DNA of 21,651 nt, taken from Acidobacteriota bacterium. Lineage in GTDB: Bacteria > Acidobacteriota > Terriglobia > Terriglobales > Acidobacteriaceae. Of this stretch, positions 1-8,061 are shown in pieces (the first letter of the stretch is position 1; each line of letters begins with the position of its first letter). Both the position numbers and the translations under genes were made by a program. The notes under the pieces are model-generated. The model was not told the DNA's origin and searched no databases. It saw nothing but the letters and a program-made list of their open reading frames with translations. The stretch is taken from NCBI GenBank assembly GCA_021793595.1, contig JAJYSL010000055.1, forward strand, positions 1 to 21,651. Reading direction: 5' to 3'.

Positions 1-52
1 CTGCTTCTCCGAATCTCCGGTAAACATCATTCAAAGCCGCAGGATGGTCCAT
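1..52 (-). CDS. possible 5' end of a leftward gene, cut by the window edge
   Basis: Downstream of lpdA on the same strand, a frame opens after an in-frame TAA and has an ATG at 52-50, reading MDHPAALNDVYRRFGEA to the window edge. A G-rich stretch (GGGGCG) lies about ten bases before the ATG and could serve as a ribosome binding site. A second frame also starts here (ATG at 31-29, reading MMFTGDSEK), so the true frame is uncertain. Too little is visible to name a product. If real, it would follow lpdA by about 80 bases and could be co-transcribed with it. Confidence 0.3.
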   Translation of the reverse strand, partial: MDHPAALNDVYRRFGEA

Positions 53-133
53 TCGCAGCGCCCCGAGATAATCCAGACAATCTTACCGTATGCTCACTCC
101 AACCTCTCCGAATGGGTAAAAAATTCAGTTCTT

Positions 134-1570
134 TCAAGCGTTGATGGCCATATTTTCGACGCTGCCAAAAGCGTCCAGCATGGCTTCGGCAAGAGTGGGG
201 TGGGCGTGGATGGTGAACATCATTTCTTCCACAGTCGCCTCCAGCTCCATGGCGGTGACGGCTTCGGCAATCAGCTCGGTCGCTTGCGGGCCGATGATGT
301 GGACTCCGAGAATCTCGCCGTATTTTGCGTCGGCGACAATCTTCACAAAGCCTTCGTGGGAGTCGACGATGGACGCCTTGGAGTTGGCGGTGAATGGGAA
401 TTTGCCCACCTTCACCTGCAAGCCCTTTTCCTTGGCTGCGGCTTCGGTGAGGCCGACGCTGCCGATTTGCGGCTCGCAGTAGGTGCAGGCCGGAACCCGC
501 TCGCGCTTCACTGGACGCGCATATTTGCCGGCGATTTTCGCTGCGACAACCATGCCGCACATTGCGCCGACGTGCGCCAGTTGCGGCAGCCCGGCCACAA
601 TGTCACCCACGGCAAAGACGCCCGGCTCCTGGGTCTGCATCCACTCATTCACAGTGATGAATCCACGATCCGGCTTGATCTTCGTTGTTTCCAGCCCAAC
701 ATTGCCGGTGCGCGGTGCGCGGCCCACGGCCACCAGCACCTTCTCGACTTCCTTCACCATTTGCTTACCATCGGACGCGGTAATGGTGACCTTCACGCCG
801 GTTTTTGTCTTCTCCAACTTCTCGAACTTGGCACCGACAAAGGACTCGATACCGCGCTTGCGGAAGACCCGCGCCAGCTCCTTGCTGACGTCCTCATCCT
901 CATTCGGCACCAGCCGTGGCAGCGCCTCCACGATGGTGATTTCCGTGCCGAAACTCTTGAAGATCGATCCGAACTCGACACCCACGGCACCCGAGCCGAT
1001 GACGACCATGGACTTGGGAATTTCTTTCAGCGACAGAATCTCCATGTTGGTCAGGACCTGGGAGTCTGCCTGCAATCCTGGGAGCATCTTGGCGTCGGAA
1101 CCGGTGGCGATGACTACATTTTTCGCTTTCACCGTGGAACGCTCGCTGGCTGCGCCGTCAGCGGCTCCGGCTTGCACATCTATCGAATGCACGCCATCTT
1201 TCGCCGGTCCGGTCAGCCGTCCATGGCCTGCAAAGACGGTGACCTTGTTCTTCTTCATCAGAAAGACCAGGCCCTTGGCGTGTTTGTCGATGATGCCTTG
1301 CTTGCGCTTCTGGATGGTGTCCCAGTTCAGCTTGCCTTCACCGAGGCCTTCGATGCCGTACTCCACCGCATGCTTCAGGTGGTCATAGATCTCGGCATTG
1401 AACAGCAAGGACTTTGTGGGGACGCATCCCCAGTGCAGGCAGGTGCCGCCCAGCTTGCTCTCTTTTTCAATCAGCGCGACTTTCAGGCCATACTGCCCGG
1501 CGCGAATCGCAGCCGTGTAACCGGCTGGCCCGCCGCCGATGATGGCGACGTCATAGATGGTTTCAGCCAA
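134..1570 (-). CDS. lpdA: dihydrolipoyl dehydrogenase (E3)
   Basis: A flavoprotein that reoxidises dihydrolipoamide with NAD+ in 2-oxoacid dehydrogenase complexes or the glycine cleavage system, in the cytoplasm. The sequence shows an N-terminal FAD-binding GGGPAGY (about residues 12-18), the redox-active disulfide GGTCLHWGCVPTK (Cys44 and Cys49), a second nucleotide-binding GSGAVGVEFG, the FAD-contacting AVGDI, and the C-terminal catalytic HAHPTLAEA (His-Glu pair). I chose the TTG start at 1570-1568, giving MAETIYDVAIIGGG: the family begins right at this beta strand and GGAG lies just upstream. The frame is open further upstream to 1648, but that extension looks non-coding. The result, 478 residues, is normal for the family. 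No E1 or E2 gene is visible here, so which complex it serves cannot be told. Confidence 0.95.
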   Translation of the reverse strand: MAETIYDVAIIGGGPAGYTAAIRAGQYGLKVALIEKESKLGGTCLHWGCVPTKSLLFNAEIYDHLKHAVEYGIEGLGEGKLNWDTIQKRKQGIIDKHAKGLVFLMKKNKVTVFAGHGRLTGPAKDGVHSIDVQAGAADGAASERSTVKAKNVVIATGSDAKMLPGLQADSQVLTNMEILSLKEIPKSMVVIGSGAVGVEFGSIFKSFGTEITIVEALPRLVPNEDEDVSKELARVFRKRGIESFVGAKFEKLEKTKTGVKVTITASDGKQMVKEVEKVLVAVGRAPRTGNVGLETTKIKPDRGFITVNEWMQTQEPGVFAVGDIVAGLPQLAHVGAMCGMVVAAKIAGKYARPVKRERVPACTYCEPQIGSVGLTEAAAKEKGLQVKVGKFPFTANSKASIVDSHEGFVKIVADAKYGEILGVHIIGPQATELIAEAVTAMELEATVEEMMFTIHAHPTLAEAMLDAFGSVENMAINA

Positions 1571-1713
1571 GGGAATGCTCCGTTCCGTTTTCTTCGTTGC
1601 AATGTTGAAATTATTGGATGCTCGACGCCACGCGCTCGAACCAAACACCTAATTTTACGAGATGGAGAGGATTCAACGCGAATGTGGAGGAGAACGGTTG
1701 ACTCGTCGCTGCG

Positions 1714-2181
1714 TTAGCGCATACCGTAGGTTTCGTCGGACAGCTTGATTTTTCCGGGATGCATTCCCCTTGGTTTCTGTTTCCGAGAAAGCTTCGAGTG
1801 CGGACGCACGTCGACTGGATGTTTAGGCACAGCACAAGTAAGCAAATGCTGTCGAAGCTGGATATTCAGCAATGGTGATTTACAACGTGGACATTGGGTG
1901 GGAGGGATGCGCCTTTTCGAATCAGCCAAATGAACCACTGGGGGCAGCAAACGTGCCGGAATTTTACCAGCGACAAACCATCCGGGCTGCGGAGAGATTT
2001 TGTACTCCTCGATGAGTAGAATCGCGTGCTCGAAATCTCTTTTTTTTGCGAAAGCAATTATCTCGTCGATCAATCCAGCTTCCGGGAGTATTTTTTCGCG
2101 AAGGCATTTGCGCTTATATCGATAGAGGGAAGCGACTTTGAGTATTCCTGTAGCGGGATGGTAGTGATTTGTTTTCCTCAT
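1714..2181 (-). CDS. unknown protein with a CxxC...HxxxC zinc-finger-like motif
   Basis: A 155-residue basic protein that I do not recognise. The first half is mainly helical and charged (around DEIIAFAKKRDFEHAILLIEEY). Around residues 97-116 there is a CPRC pair followed by a His and a Cys (CX2C-X11-H-X3-C), a plausible single zinc-binding knuckle; the tail is rich in Lys, Arg, His and Pro. Base composition is lower in GC than in the neighbours: 25 of 60 bases are G or C in 2041-2100. Its ATG overlaps the TGA of the HigA-like fragment upstream (ATGA), which suggests that the two once formed a translationally coupled pair. It may be a cargo gene acquired with a toxin-antitoxin locus, or a decaying frame. 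No function is assigned. Confidence 0.5.
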   Translation of the reverse strand: MRKTNHYHPATGILKVASLYRYKRKCLREKILPEAGLIDEIIAFAKKRDFEHAILLIEEYKISPQPGWFVAGKIPARLLPPVVHLADSKRRIPPTQCPRCKSPLLNIQLRQHLLTCAVPKHPVDVRPHSKLSRKQKPRGMHPGKIKLSDETYGMR

Positions 2182-2294
2182 GCCGCATCCGTCCGACGTG
2201 GGGCAATGCTCTCGACAATTTTTCGATTTGCATTCTCCGCTTCACGCAGTTCATAGGACGATTGCATATTCATCCAGAACTGCGCCGTGGTTTG
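2178..2294 (-). pseudogene. C-terminal remnant of a HigA-type (XRE family) antitoxin
   Basis: Reading minus from 2294 gives 38 residues beginning QTTAQFWMNMQSSYELREAE and ending in TGA at 2180-2178. The TTxxFWMNxQxxYxLxxAE pattern is the characteristic segment just after the helix-turn-helix domain of HigA addiction-module antitoxins. An in-frame TGA (2297-2295) directly precedes it and the helix-turn-helix domain is absent: 13 bases further upstream lies the stop codon of the fucose isomerase homologue. A neighbouring frame reads RLFD immediately before, which could be continued HigA sequence after a small indel. An internal ATG at 2273-2271 could still start a 31-residue peptide. I interpret it as a broken antitoxin gene. 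Confidence 0.6.
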
Positions 2295-2309
2295 TCAAAC
2301 AGCCGGAAG

Positions 2310-3944
2310 TTAATCGAATTTCAACGTGCCACACAGGTGCACGCGAACCCCAAGCGCTTCGAACATCGAAGCTTTGACCGCGAGCGCATTGGCAGCTGTC
2401 TTCGCATCCGGCACATACGCAATGTTGACGTGGTTAGCGCGGTGTCGCGCCATGAAGGAGTCTCGCGAAATTCCCTGCAATATGGCGCTCACCATTGGCC
2501 ATTGACTGGTGGTGTGCTTCCATCGGCGCTTGGTTTCTTCTTCCGGCAATTTGACGACGGTGCCGAGGCCCATGTCGATGTGCAGGGCATTGCCTTCGAC
2601 AAATACGCGGCTCCATACGATGTTTCCCGGTTTGCCGACACCTTTCAACGTGCCGCCGCCCAAGGGAAAATACATAGGCGGCTGGCGCTCACTGGAGGCA
2701 CCTGCATAGCCGTCTACAAAATGGTTGGCCGGCGCCGCTCCAGAAATCTGCAACACCCACACGAAATCGTCGATGCCGTCGCCCTGAAACTGTTCTCCCC
2801 AACGCACGTCATGCAGGGTTGTGGAAGGATCGAGGCCGAGCGCAGTCCAGCAACGATTCGTCACCAGGGCATCCGTCCCGGCGCATTCGTCCACCTCATT
2901 GAAATGCGGTAGCGGCCGGCCGGCATACAGTTCCTTGCCGGTGTTTTCCTGGTACACGGGGGGGCGATCGGAATTGTTCATCAGGCCTTCGGCGAGATCG
3001 GAAGCAGGAACCAGATCCTTCAATCCTTGCTGATACTGGATGCCGATGGCGTCGCAGCCAAAGTCATCCGCGATGCGGGTGGCGGCGATATACATCTTGC
3101 ATTGCTCGTGGATCTGCGCGTCGGTCAACTCCGAGCTTTCATCTTTGCCGGTGACAAAGCGCAAGCCTTTTTTGTCCAGCCACTGCCGCACTGCCTTCGC
3201 CTCGTCCGGTGTGATGGTGCGCATCCGCGCCACCAGCGCGGACTGGCTCAGCCGCTCTTTGAAGACTCCAATTGGATTCAGCAGTTCGTCATCGATGATG
3301 GCGTTGTACATTCCCATGCAGCCCTCGTCGAAGACACCGAGGATGGCTTTCTTCTTTTGCAACTCGGCGGCAAGCTGTCTGCCTTTGCTCGCTGCTTCCG
3401 ACGGAAGTGCCTTCGCATCCAGATCGCGCACATGCGACAGATCATGGGTGACGGTTCTGTGGTCGATCCACTCCTTCAGGCGAGTCAGAAAATATCTGTC
3501 GGTGAAATCTTTGCTCCACAGGGTGCTGAACGGCACGCCCGCCTTGACCAGCGACCCATTCAGATTCAATAGCCCTACAAGTCCCGGCCATTGTCCCGAC
3601 CAGTTGGCGACGGTAAGGATGGGCCCGCGATGGCTGCGCATCCCGGGCAGCACGTGATGGCTATACTGCCAGGCGGCGGTGGCGAATACCAGGTTGGCTT
3701 CGGGATCAATCTCGGCAAAAATATCCATCCCCATACGCTGGCTGGAGATGAAACCGTGGCCGCTGCGGGAATCGACTGGGAAGGCACGCCGTACGGAAAC
3801 GCCTGCGTCCCGGAAACATTGCGTCAATTTGCGCTCCAGATCCTCCTGGGCAGGCCAGCAGACCTGATTGGCTGACAGCCGCAGGTCTCCGCTGGTGATC
3901 AGGACGACGTTTTGGATGGGAGAATTTGCACTCGAATTTGGCAT
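2310..3944 (-). CDS. L-fucose/L-arabinose isomerase family protein
   Basis: A 544-residue cytoplasmic protein of the FucI/AraA fold, a family of Mn2+-dependent aldose-ketose isomerases. From remembered E. coli FucI sequence, the three metal ligands (E337, D361, H528) match E333 in YQENTG, D379 in LHDVRWGE and H505 in RANHVN. The conserved DEGCMGMYNAI (about 206-216) and CDAIGIQYQQG (about 297-307) segments are also present. The length is somewhat under the roughly 590 residues of FucI. No kinase, aldolase or sugar transporter gene lies beside it, so the substrate cannot be inferred from context; fucose, arabinose or another sugar are all possible. The start ATG has GAGG about 11 bases upstream. 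It is divergent from queA, with 155 bases between them. Confidence 0.8.
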   Translation of the reverse strand: MPNSSANSPIQNVVLITSGDLRLSANQVCWPAQEDLERKLTQCFRDAGVSVRRAFPVDSRSGHGFISSQRMGMDIFAEIDPEANLVFATAAWQYSHHVLPGMRSHRGPILTVANWSGQWPGLVGLLNLNGSLVKAGVPFSTLWSKDFTDRYFLTRLKEWIDHRTVTHDLSHVRDLDAKALPSEAASKGRQLAAELQKKKAILGVFDEGCMGMYNAIIDDELLNPIGVFKERLSQSALVARMRTITPDEAKAVRQWLDKKGLRFVTGKDESSELTDAQIHEQCKMYIAATRIADDFGCDAIGIQYQQGLKDLVPASDLAEGLMNNSDRPPVYQENTGKELYAGRPLPHFNEVDECAGTDALVTNRCWTALGLDPSTTLHDVRWGEQFQGDGIDDFVWVLQISGAAPANHFVDGYAGASSERQPPMYFPLGGGTLKGVGKPGNIVWSRVFVEGNALHIDMGLGTVVKLPEEETKRRWKHTTSQWPMVSAILQGISRDSFMARHRANHVNIAYVPDAKTAANALAVKASMFEALGVRVHLCGTLKFD

Positions 3945-3996
3945 ATAAAGATGGACCTCATTCCTTTTCGCAGTTTCGGCGCGCGAGCCTAGGCAA

Positions 3997-4006
3997 TTGC
4001 GCGCAA
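3997..4006. promoter_or_regulatory. perfect 10-bp palindrome in the divergent fucI-like/queA intergenic region
   Basis: TTGCGCGCAA is a perfect inverted repeat located about 50 bases upstream of the isomerase start and about 95 bases upstream of the queA start. Its position between two divergent genes would suit an operator, but a single short palindrome in GC-rich DNA can arise by chance. The rest of the 3945-4099 gap holds no other structure I can defend except the -10-like box before queA. Confidence 0.2.
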
Positions 4007-4086
4007 ATAACAGGATATTCTTTTTCTTCGGATGCGTGATTCGTTCGGGGCATATCCGGCCAGCCGCCTCAACTGGAACCCCGCTC

Positions 4087-4092
4087 TAGAAT
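4087..4092 (+). promoter_or_regulatory. putative -10 box for a leaderless queA message
   Basis: TAGAAT lies 7 bases before the GTG start of queA. Transcription from such a box would begin at or next to the start codon. No Shine-Dalgarno sequence is present between the box and the GTG, and no good -35 element is seen at 16-19 bases upstream. The pattern fits TANNNT boxes reported ahead of leaderless genes in other bacteria, but this is inference from one site. Confidence 0.35.
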
Positions 4093-4099
4093 ACTTGTT

Positions 4100-5210
4100 G
4101 TGCAGGTTCGCGATTTCAACTACATGTTGCCGACGGAGCAGATCGCGCAGCAGCCGCTGCAGGATCGCGCGGCTTCTCGCATGCTTGTTGTCGATCGCGC
4201 GAGTGGAAATCTCCGAGACAGTTGGTTTCGCAGTTTTCCGGACGTGTTGCAGCCCGGCGATTTGCTGGTGCTGAATGACACGCGGGTGCTGCCGGCGCGG
4301 TTATTTGCGCGTCGCGCTGGAATTCATGCGCAGCCCATCAGCTCTCGAAATCCGGCGGCGAAGGAGCATTTGCAGGGAAGTGTCGAAGTGCTGCTGACGG
4401 AGCAGCACGGGCCGCTGGAGTGGAGCGCGCTTGTGCATCCGGGCCGAAAGCTTCCGGTGGGAGAAAGGCTTTTCTTTTTTGCGCAGCATAATGACCGCGC
4501 AGGCGGAGAGCCGCTACTGACGGCGGAGATTGTCGGGCGGGGAGAGTTTGGCGAGCGACGATTGCGTTTTGATCCTGTGGACGATTTCTACGCGATTCTG
4601 GACCGGATCGGTCACATGCCGCTGCCTCCCTATATCCATCGCGCGGATGATGTCGCCGATCGCGAACGCTACCAGACTGTGTTTGCAGCCCAGCGTGGGT
4701 CGGCCGCTGCGCCCACCGCAGGGCTGCACTTTACGCCGGAGATCCTTTCCGCGATTCGTGCTCGAGGTGTGGAAATTGCAAGCCTGACGCTGCACGTGGG
4801 ACTGGGAACTTTTCAGTCTGTCCGGGTTGAAAAGCTGGAGGACATTCGTCTGCACACGGAGCGGTATACGCTGCCGGAATCGACCGCGCAGGCGGTAAAC
4901 CTCGCGCGACATGAGGGGCGCCGTGTGATTGCTGTGGGAACCACAACCGTTCGCACGCTGGAACATTGCGCAAGGACATCCGAGACCGGCGAGTTGCGCG
5001 CCCATTCTGGGGAGACAGACATGTTTATATCGCCGGGCTATGAGTTCCGCGTCGTGGGCGGACTGTTGACCAACTTCCATCTGCCGCAGTCAACGCTGCT
5101 GATGCTGGTGTGTGCTTTTGCAGGAACGGAAAAGGTGCTGGCAGCCTACAATCACGCGGTCGCCGCAGGATACCGCTTCTTTTCCTATGGCGACTGCATG
5201 TTCCTTGCAT
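4100..5210 (+). CDS. queA: S-adenosylmethionine:tRNA ribosyltransferase-isomerase (QueA domain)
   Basis: QueA transfers and isomerises the ribosyl group of SAM onto preQ1-modified tRNA to give epoxyqueuosine, the penultimate step of queuosine synthesis. Recognisable family segments are [15 protein letters not shown] (6-19), [17 protein letters not shown] (56-72), GHMPLPPYI (171-179), PTAGLHFT (205-212), [11 protein letters not shown] (232-242), GTTTVRTLE (280-288), [19 protein letters not shown] (324-342) and [12 protein letters not shown] (357-368). The last is where QueA proteins normally end, so the domain is full length (about 370 residues against 342-356 in well-known homologues, with an extra loop near residues 73-92). 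The GTG start gives the expected family N terminus. No stop follows, and the frame continues into PolA. Confidence 0.92.
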
Positions 5211-8014
5211 CAAGGTTTGGCGAAGATTCTGTAGACTCGAAAAAGATGGCTCGCCCGACCGACAAACCCGCCGTATTTCTGCTCGACACCATGGGCTTTA
5301 TTTTTCGCGCATATCACGCCATGCAGCGGCAGCGCCCCATGTCGACGCGCAGCGGCATTCCGACGGCAGCCGTATATGTTTTTGTGAACATGCTGAACCG
5401 GTTGCGGAAAGATTTCAAGCCACAATATCTTGCTGCCGTGTTCGACGTCAGCACGCCCGTATTTCGTGACGAGCGGGCCAAGGACCTGAAGATTCGCAAG
5501 TTCAACGCTACGACGCAGGCGTTCGATGAAGTAGAGTACGCCGGTTATAAAGCGAATCGCGCAGAGATGCCGCCGGACCTGTCGCAGCAAATCCCATATA
5601 TTCGCCGGGCGCTGGAAGCCCTTCGCATTCCCATGCTGCAGCAGGAAGGCTTTGAGGCCGACGACGTCATTGGAACTCTGACACAGCAGGCGTCGAAACT
5701 CGGTCATCCGGTCTACATCGTATCGAACGACAAGGACATGATGCAGCTGGTGAGCGACAACGTGTTTGTGCTGAACCCCGCGAAAGACAATCTTGTGCTT
5801 GACCGTGCGGGAGTTCAGGCAGCCTTGGGTGTTCCGCCCGAACAAGTGGTCGACGTAATGGCGCTCCGTGGAGATTCCATCGACAATATTCCCGGTGCGC
5901 CCGGGATCGGTGACAAAGGTTCTGTCGAGTTAATCCAGCAATTTGGTAGCGTAGAAGCCGCACTGGATCATGCCGACGAAGTAAAACGCAAAACCTATCG
6001 CGAGTCGCTGCAGAACAATCGCGACACAATCTTACTGAGTAAAGAGCTGGTGACGATTCACTGCAGCGTTCCGCTCGAGCTGGACCTGAAGCCATTGGAA
6101 ACCCAATCGCCGGACCCGATCGCCAGCCGCACGCTATTTACGGAGCTGGAATTCACGACGCTGATCAAAGAGCTCGGGCTGGCGGAAGCACCGAAGCAGA
6201 CTGCGGAACTGGTGTTGCATCCAACGCTGCCGGAGCTGGAACAACTGCTGGCCACAGCCCGTGCGGGGACGTTGACGATTGCCAGTGGTGTTGAGAAGGC
6301 GGTGAGCGCGGAGCCTGAATCTGAGGCAGAAGAACCTGCCGAACCGGAAATGCAGCAGAACTTGTCGCTGCTGGATGCGATTGAGTCGGCAGACAGCAAG
6401 GTTGCGTCGGCGGTGGCTCCCGCTTCAGCATTTGCGCTTGGACTGGCTGCGGACGATACCAAGGCCTACCGGGTGCCGTGGGATGGTGAGGCGGCTTCGC
6501 TGCTGCGCGCGGCGTTGGAAGACGAAACGTTGCCAAAGTCTGTTCATGACCTGAAAACACTTTTGCGTACAACGAAGTCTCACGGTGTTCATCTGGCGGG
6601 CGTTCGCGACGACGTGATGCTCTACTCCTATTTGCTGAACCCGACGCACAGCACCCATCGCCTGGAAGATGTGGCGGCGCGCTTCGACAATCAATCCTTG
6701 CGCGGCGAAGGAGAAGAAGCGCTGCCGATGGCGGCGGCCACCATCGCGCGGCTGGCACCACAACTGCGGCGTGCTGTCGAAGACTCCGACACGCTGAAAG
6801 TGTACGAAACCATCGATCTTCCACTGGCGCCCATTTTGCTGGACATGGAAGATGCTGGTGTCCGCATCGATTCCGCGTACCTGCAGCGAATTTCTGAGCG
6901 GCTGGCCGACCAGATGCACACCCTGGCGGAAGACATTTACAGCCATTGCGGGCATCGCTTCAACATCAATTCTCCCAAGCAGCTGGGAGACGTTTTGTTT
7001 AACAAGATGGCGCTGCCGAAGCCAATCAAGTACGGCAGGGGCAAAGTTGTTTCCACCGCGCAGGATGTGTTGGAGGAACTCGCCGAGCATCATGAAGCAC
7101 CGCGCATGGTGTTGGAATATCGCCAGCTGGCGAAATTGAAATCGAACTACTCTGACAGTCTGCCGCTGCTGGCCGATGCGCAGCATCGCGTGCACACTAC
7201 TTTCAATGCCGTTGGCACCGCGACAGGACGTTTGTCGTCTGCGAATCCGAACTTGCAAAATATTCCCATTCGGTCGGAGTTAGGTCGCGAGATTCGCGCG
7301 GCATTTATCCCGGCGGATGGAAACGTTCTGCTGTCGGCGGACTATTCGCAGATTGAGTTGCGCCTGATGGCGCATTTCTCTGAAGATCCGCTACTGCTGA
7401 AGGCGTATCGCGAAAACGTCGACATCCACACGCTGACGGCCTCTGAAGTGTTTGGTGTGCCCATCGAAGCCATGGACAAAGAGACGCGCAATCGCGCCAA
7501 GGCAGTGAATTTCGGCATTGTGTATGGCATTTCGCCTTTTGGGTTGGCGCAGCAATTGAACATTGAGCCCAGCGAAGCACGTACCTATATCGATCGCTAC
7601 TTTGAACGTTATAGCGGTGTGAAGACATTTATTGACCGGACGCTGGAACAAGTACGACAGACGCAAAGTGTGCGCACGCTGTTTGGCCGGGTTCGTCCTA
7701 TTCCGGACATCACCAGTCGCAATGCCAATATGCGCGGATTTTCCGAGCGCACTGCAGTAAATACGCCGCTGCAGGGGACGGCCGCGGACCTGATCAAGCT
7801 GGCCATGATTCGAGTGTCGCGCGAGCTTCGCGAACAAAAGCTGCGCACCAAAATGGTGCTGCAGGTGCATGATGAGTTGGTGCTGGACGTTCCCATGGAA
7901 GAAGTGGATGAGGTGCGAGAACGTGTTCGCCAGGCGATGGAGCAGGTGATCGAGCTGAAAGTTCCGATCGTCGCCGAAGTCGCGGTGGGCCCCAACTGGC
8001 GCGATCTGAAATAG
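4100..8014 (+). CDS. continuous QueA-DNA polymerase I frame (fusion, or two genes without a stop between them)
   Basis: One uninterrupted frame of 1304 codons encodes two whole proteins of unrelated function. Residues 1-370 are QueA and residues 383-1304 are PolA, joined by a short charged linker ([12 protein letters not shown]). No stop codon separates them in this frame; the nearest, TAG at 5232-5234, is in another frame. PolA has its own natural ATG at 5246, but only a poor purine run (AAAAAG) precedes it rather than a clear ribosome binding site. Three explanations are possible: a true bifunctional fusion, independent internal initiation at 5246 with the queA stop lost, or a single-base sequencing error near the end of queA. 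The two domains are described in separate entries. Confidence 0.7.
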   Translation: MQVRDFNYMLPTEQIAQQPLQDRAASRMLVVDRASGNLRDSWFRSFPDVLQPGDLLVLNDTRVLPARLFARRAGIHAQPISSRNPAAKEHLQGSVEVLLTEQHGPLEWSALVHPGRKLPVGERLFFFAQHNDRAGGEPLLTAEIVGRGEFGERRLRFDPVDDFYAILDRIGHMPLPPYIHRADDVADRERYQTVFAAQRGSAAAPTAGLHFTPEILSAIRARGVEIASLTLHVGLGTFQSVRVEKLEDIRLHTERYTLPESTAQAVNLARHEGRRVIAVGTTTVRTLEHCARTSETGELRAHSGETDMFISPGYEFRVVGGLLTNFHLPQSTLLMLVCAFAGTEKVLAAYNHAVAAGYRFFSYGDCMFLASRFGEDSVDSKKMARPTDKPAVFLLDTMGFIFRAYHAMQRQRPMSTRSGIPTAAVYVFVNMLNRLRKDFKPQYLAAVFDVSTPVFRDERAKDLKIRKFNATTQAFDEVEYAGYKANRAEMPPDLSQQIPYIRRALEALRIPMLQQEGFEADDVIGTLTQQASKLGHPVYIVSNDKDMMQLVSDNVFVLNPAKDNLVLDRAGVQAALGVPPEQVVDVMALRGDSIDNIPGAPGIGDKGSVELIQQFGSVEAALDHADEVKRKTYRESLQNNRDTILLSKELVTIHCSVPLELDLKPLETQSPDPIASRTLFTELEFTTLIKELGLAEAPKQTAELVLHPTLPELEQLLATARAGTLTIASGVEKAVSAEPESEAEEPAEPEMQQNLSLLDAIESADSKVASAVAPASAFALGLAADDTKAYRVPWDGEAASLLRAALEDETLPKSVHDLKTLLRTTKSHGVHLAGVRDDVMLYSYLLNPTHSTHRLEDVAARFDNQSLRGEGEEALPMAAATIARLAPQLRRAVEDSDTLKVYETIDLPLAPILLDMEDAGVRIDSAYLQRISERLADQMHTLAEDIYSHCGHRFNINSPKQLGDVLFNKMALPKPIKYGRGKVVSTAQDVLEELAEHHEAPRMVLEYRQLAKLKSNYSDSLPLLADAQHRVHTTFNAVGTATGRLSSANPNLQNIPIRSELGREIRAAFIPADGNVLLSADYSQIELRLMAHFSEDPLLLKAYRENVDIHTLTASEVFGVPIEAMDKETRNRAKAVNFGIVYGISPFGLAQQLNIEPSEARTYIDRYFERYSGVKTFIDRTLEQVRQTQSVRTLFGRVRPIPDITSRNANMRGFSERTAVNTPLQGTAADLIKLAMIRVSRELREQKLRTKMVLQVHDELVLDVPMEEVDEVRERVRQAMEQVIELKVPIVAEVAVGPNWRDLK
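5246..8014 (+). CDS. polA: DNA polymerase I (proofreading site lost)
   Basis: From the internal ATG this is 922 residues, close to the 928 of E. coli PolA. Numbering from that Met: the FEN-type 5'-3' exonuclease (about 8-290) keeps D14, EADD (137-140), SNDKD (160-164) and GDSIDNIPG (209-217). The 3'-5' exonuclease region (about 320-515) is degenerate. Where proofreading enzymes have DxE there is IASGVE (345-350), followed by a long Ala/Glu/Ser-rich stretch (about 351-400), and the later two Asp positions are also not conserved. The polymerase domain is intact: [12 protein letters not shown] (699-710, motif A), [14 protein letters not shown] (748-761, motif B) and [10 protein letters not shown] (873-882, motif C). 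An insertion at about 77-98 separates FRDE from YKANR. Role: Okazaki fragment processing and repair synthesis, presumably without proofreading. Confidence 0.93.
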   Translation: MARPTDKPAVFLLDTMGFIFRAYHAMQRQRPMSTRSGIPTAAVYVFVNMLNRLRKDFKPQYLAAVFDVSTPVFRDERAKDLKIRKFNATTQAFDEVEYAGYKANRAEMPPDLSQQIPYIRRALEALRIPMLQQEGFEADDVIGTLTQQASKLGHPVYIVSNDKDMMQLVSDNVFVLNPAKDNLVLDRAGVQAALGVPPEQVVDVMALRGDSIDNIPGAPGIGDKGSVELIQQFGSVEAALDHADEVKRKTYRESLQNNRDTILLSKELVTIHCSVPLELDLKPLETQSPDPIASRTLFTELEFTTLIKELGLAEAPKQTAELVLHPTLPELEQLLATARAGTLTIASGVEKAVSAEPESEAEEPAEPEMQQNLSLLDAIESADSKVASAVAPASAFALGLAADDTKAYRVPWDGEAASLLRAALEDETLPKSVHDLKTLLRTTKSHGVHLAGVRDDVMLYSYLLNPTHSTHRLEDVAARFDNQSLRGEGEEALPMAAATIARLAPQLRRAVEDSDTLKVYETIDLPLAPILLDMEDAGVRIDSAYLQRISERLADQMHTLAEDIYSHCGHRFNINSPKQLGDVLFNKMALPKPIKYGRGKVVSTAQDVLEELAEHHEAPRMVLEYRQLAKLKSNYSDSLPLLADAQHRVHTTFNAVGTATGRLSSANPNLQNIPIRSELGREIRAAFIPADGNVLLSADYSQIELRLMAHFSEDPLLLKAYRENVDIHTLTASEVFGVPIEAMDKETRNRAKAVNFGIVYGISPFGLAQQLNIEPSEARTYIDRYFERYSGVKTFIDRTLEQVRQTQSVRTLFGRVRPIPDITSRNANMRGFSERTAVNTPLQGTAADLIKLAMIRVSRELREQKLRTKMVLQVHDELVLDVPMEEVDEVRERVRQAMEQVIELKVPIVAEVAVGPNWRDLK

Positions 8015-8061
8015 CTGTGCTGCTCGAGTGCGTCCGCTTCAGAAAAAATCTTTCCGCAGAC

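Noticed and set aside
44..1717. A 557-codon open frame antisense to lpdA on the plus strand
   Set aside because: It overlaps almost all of lpdA, whose motifs are unmistakable. The translation is rich in His, Gly and Arg with no family character, as expected for a shadow frame in GC-rich DNA.
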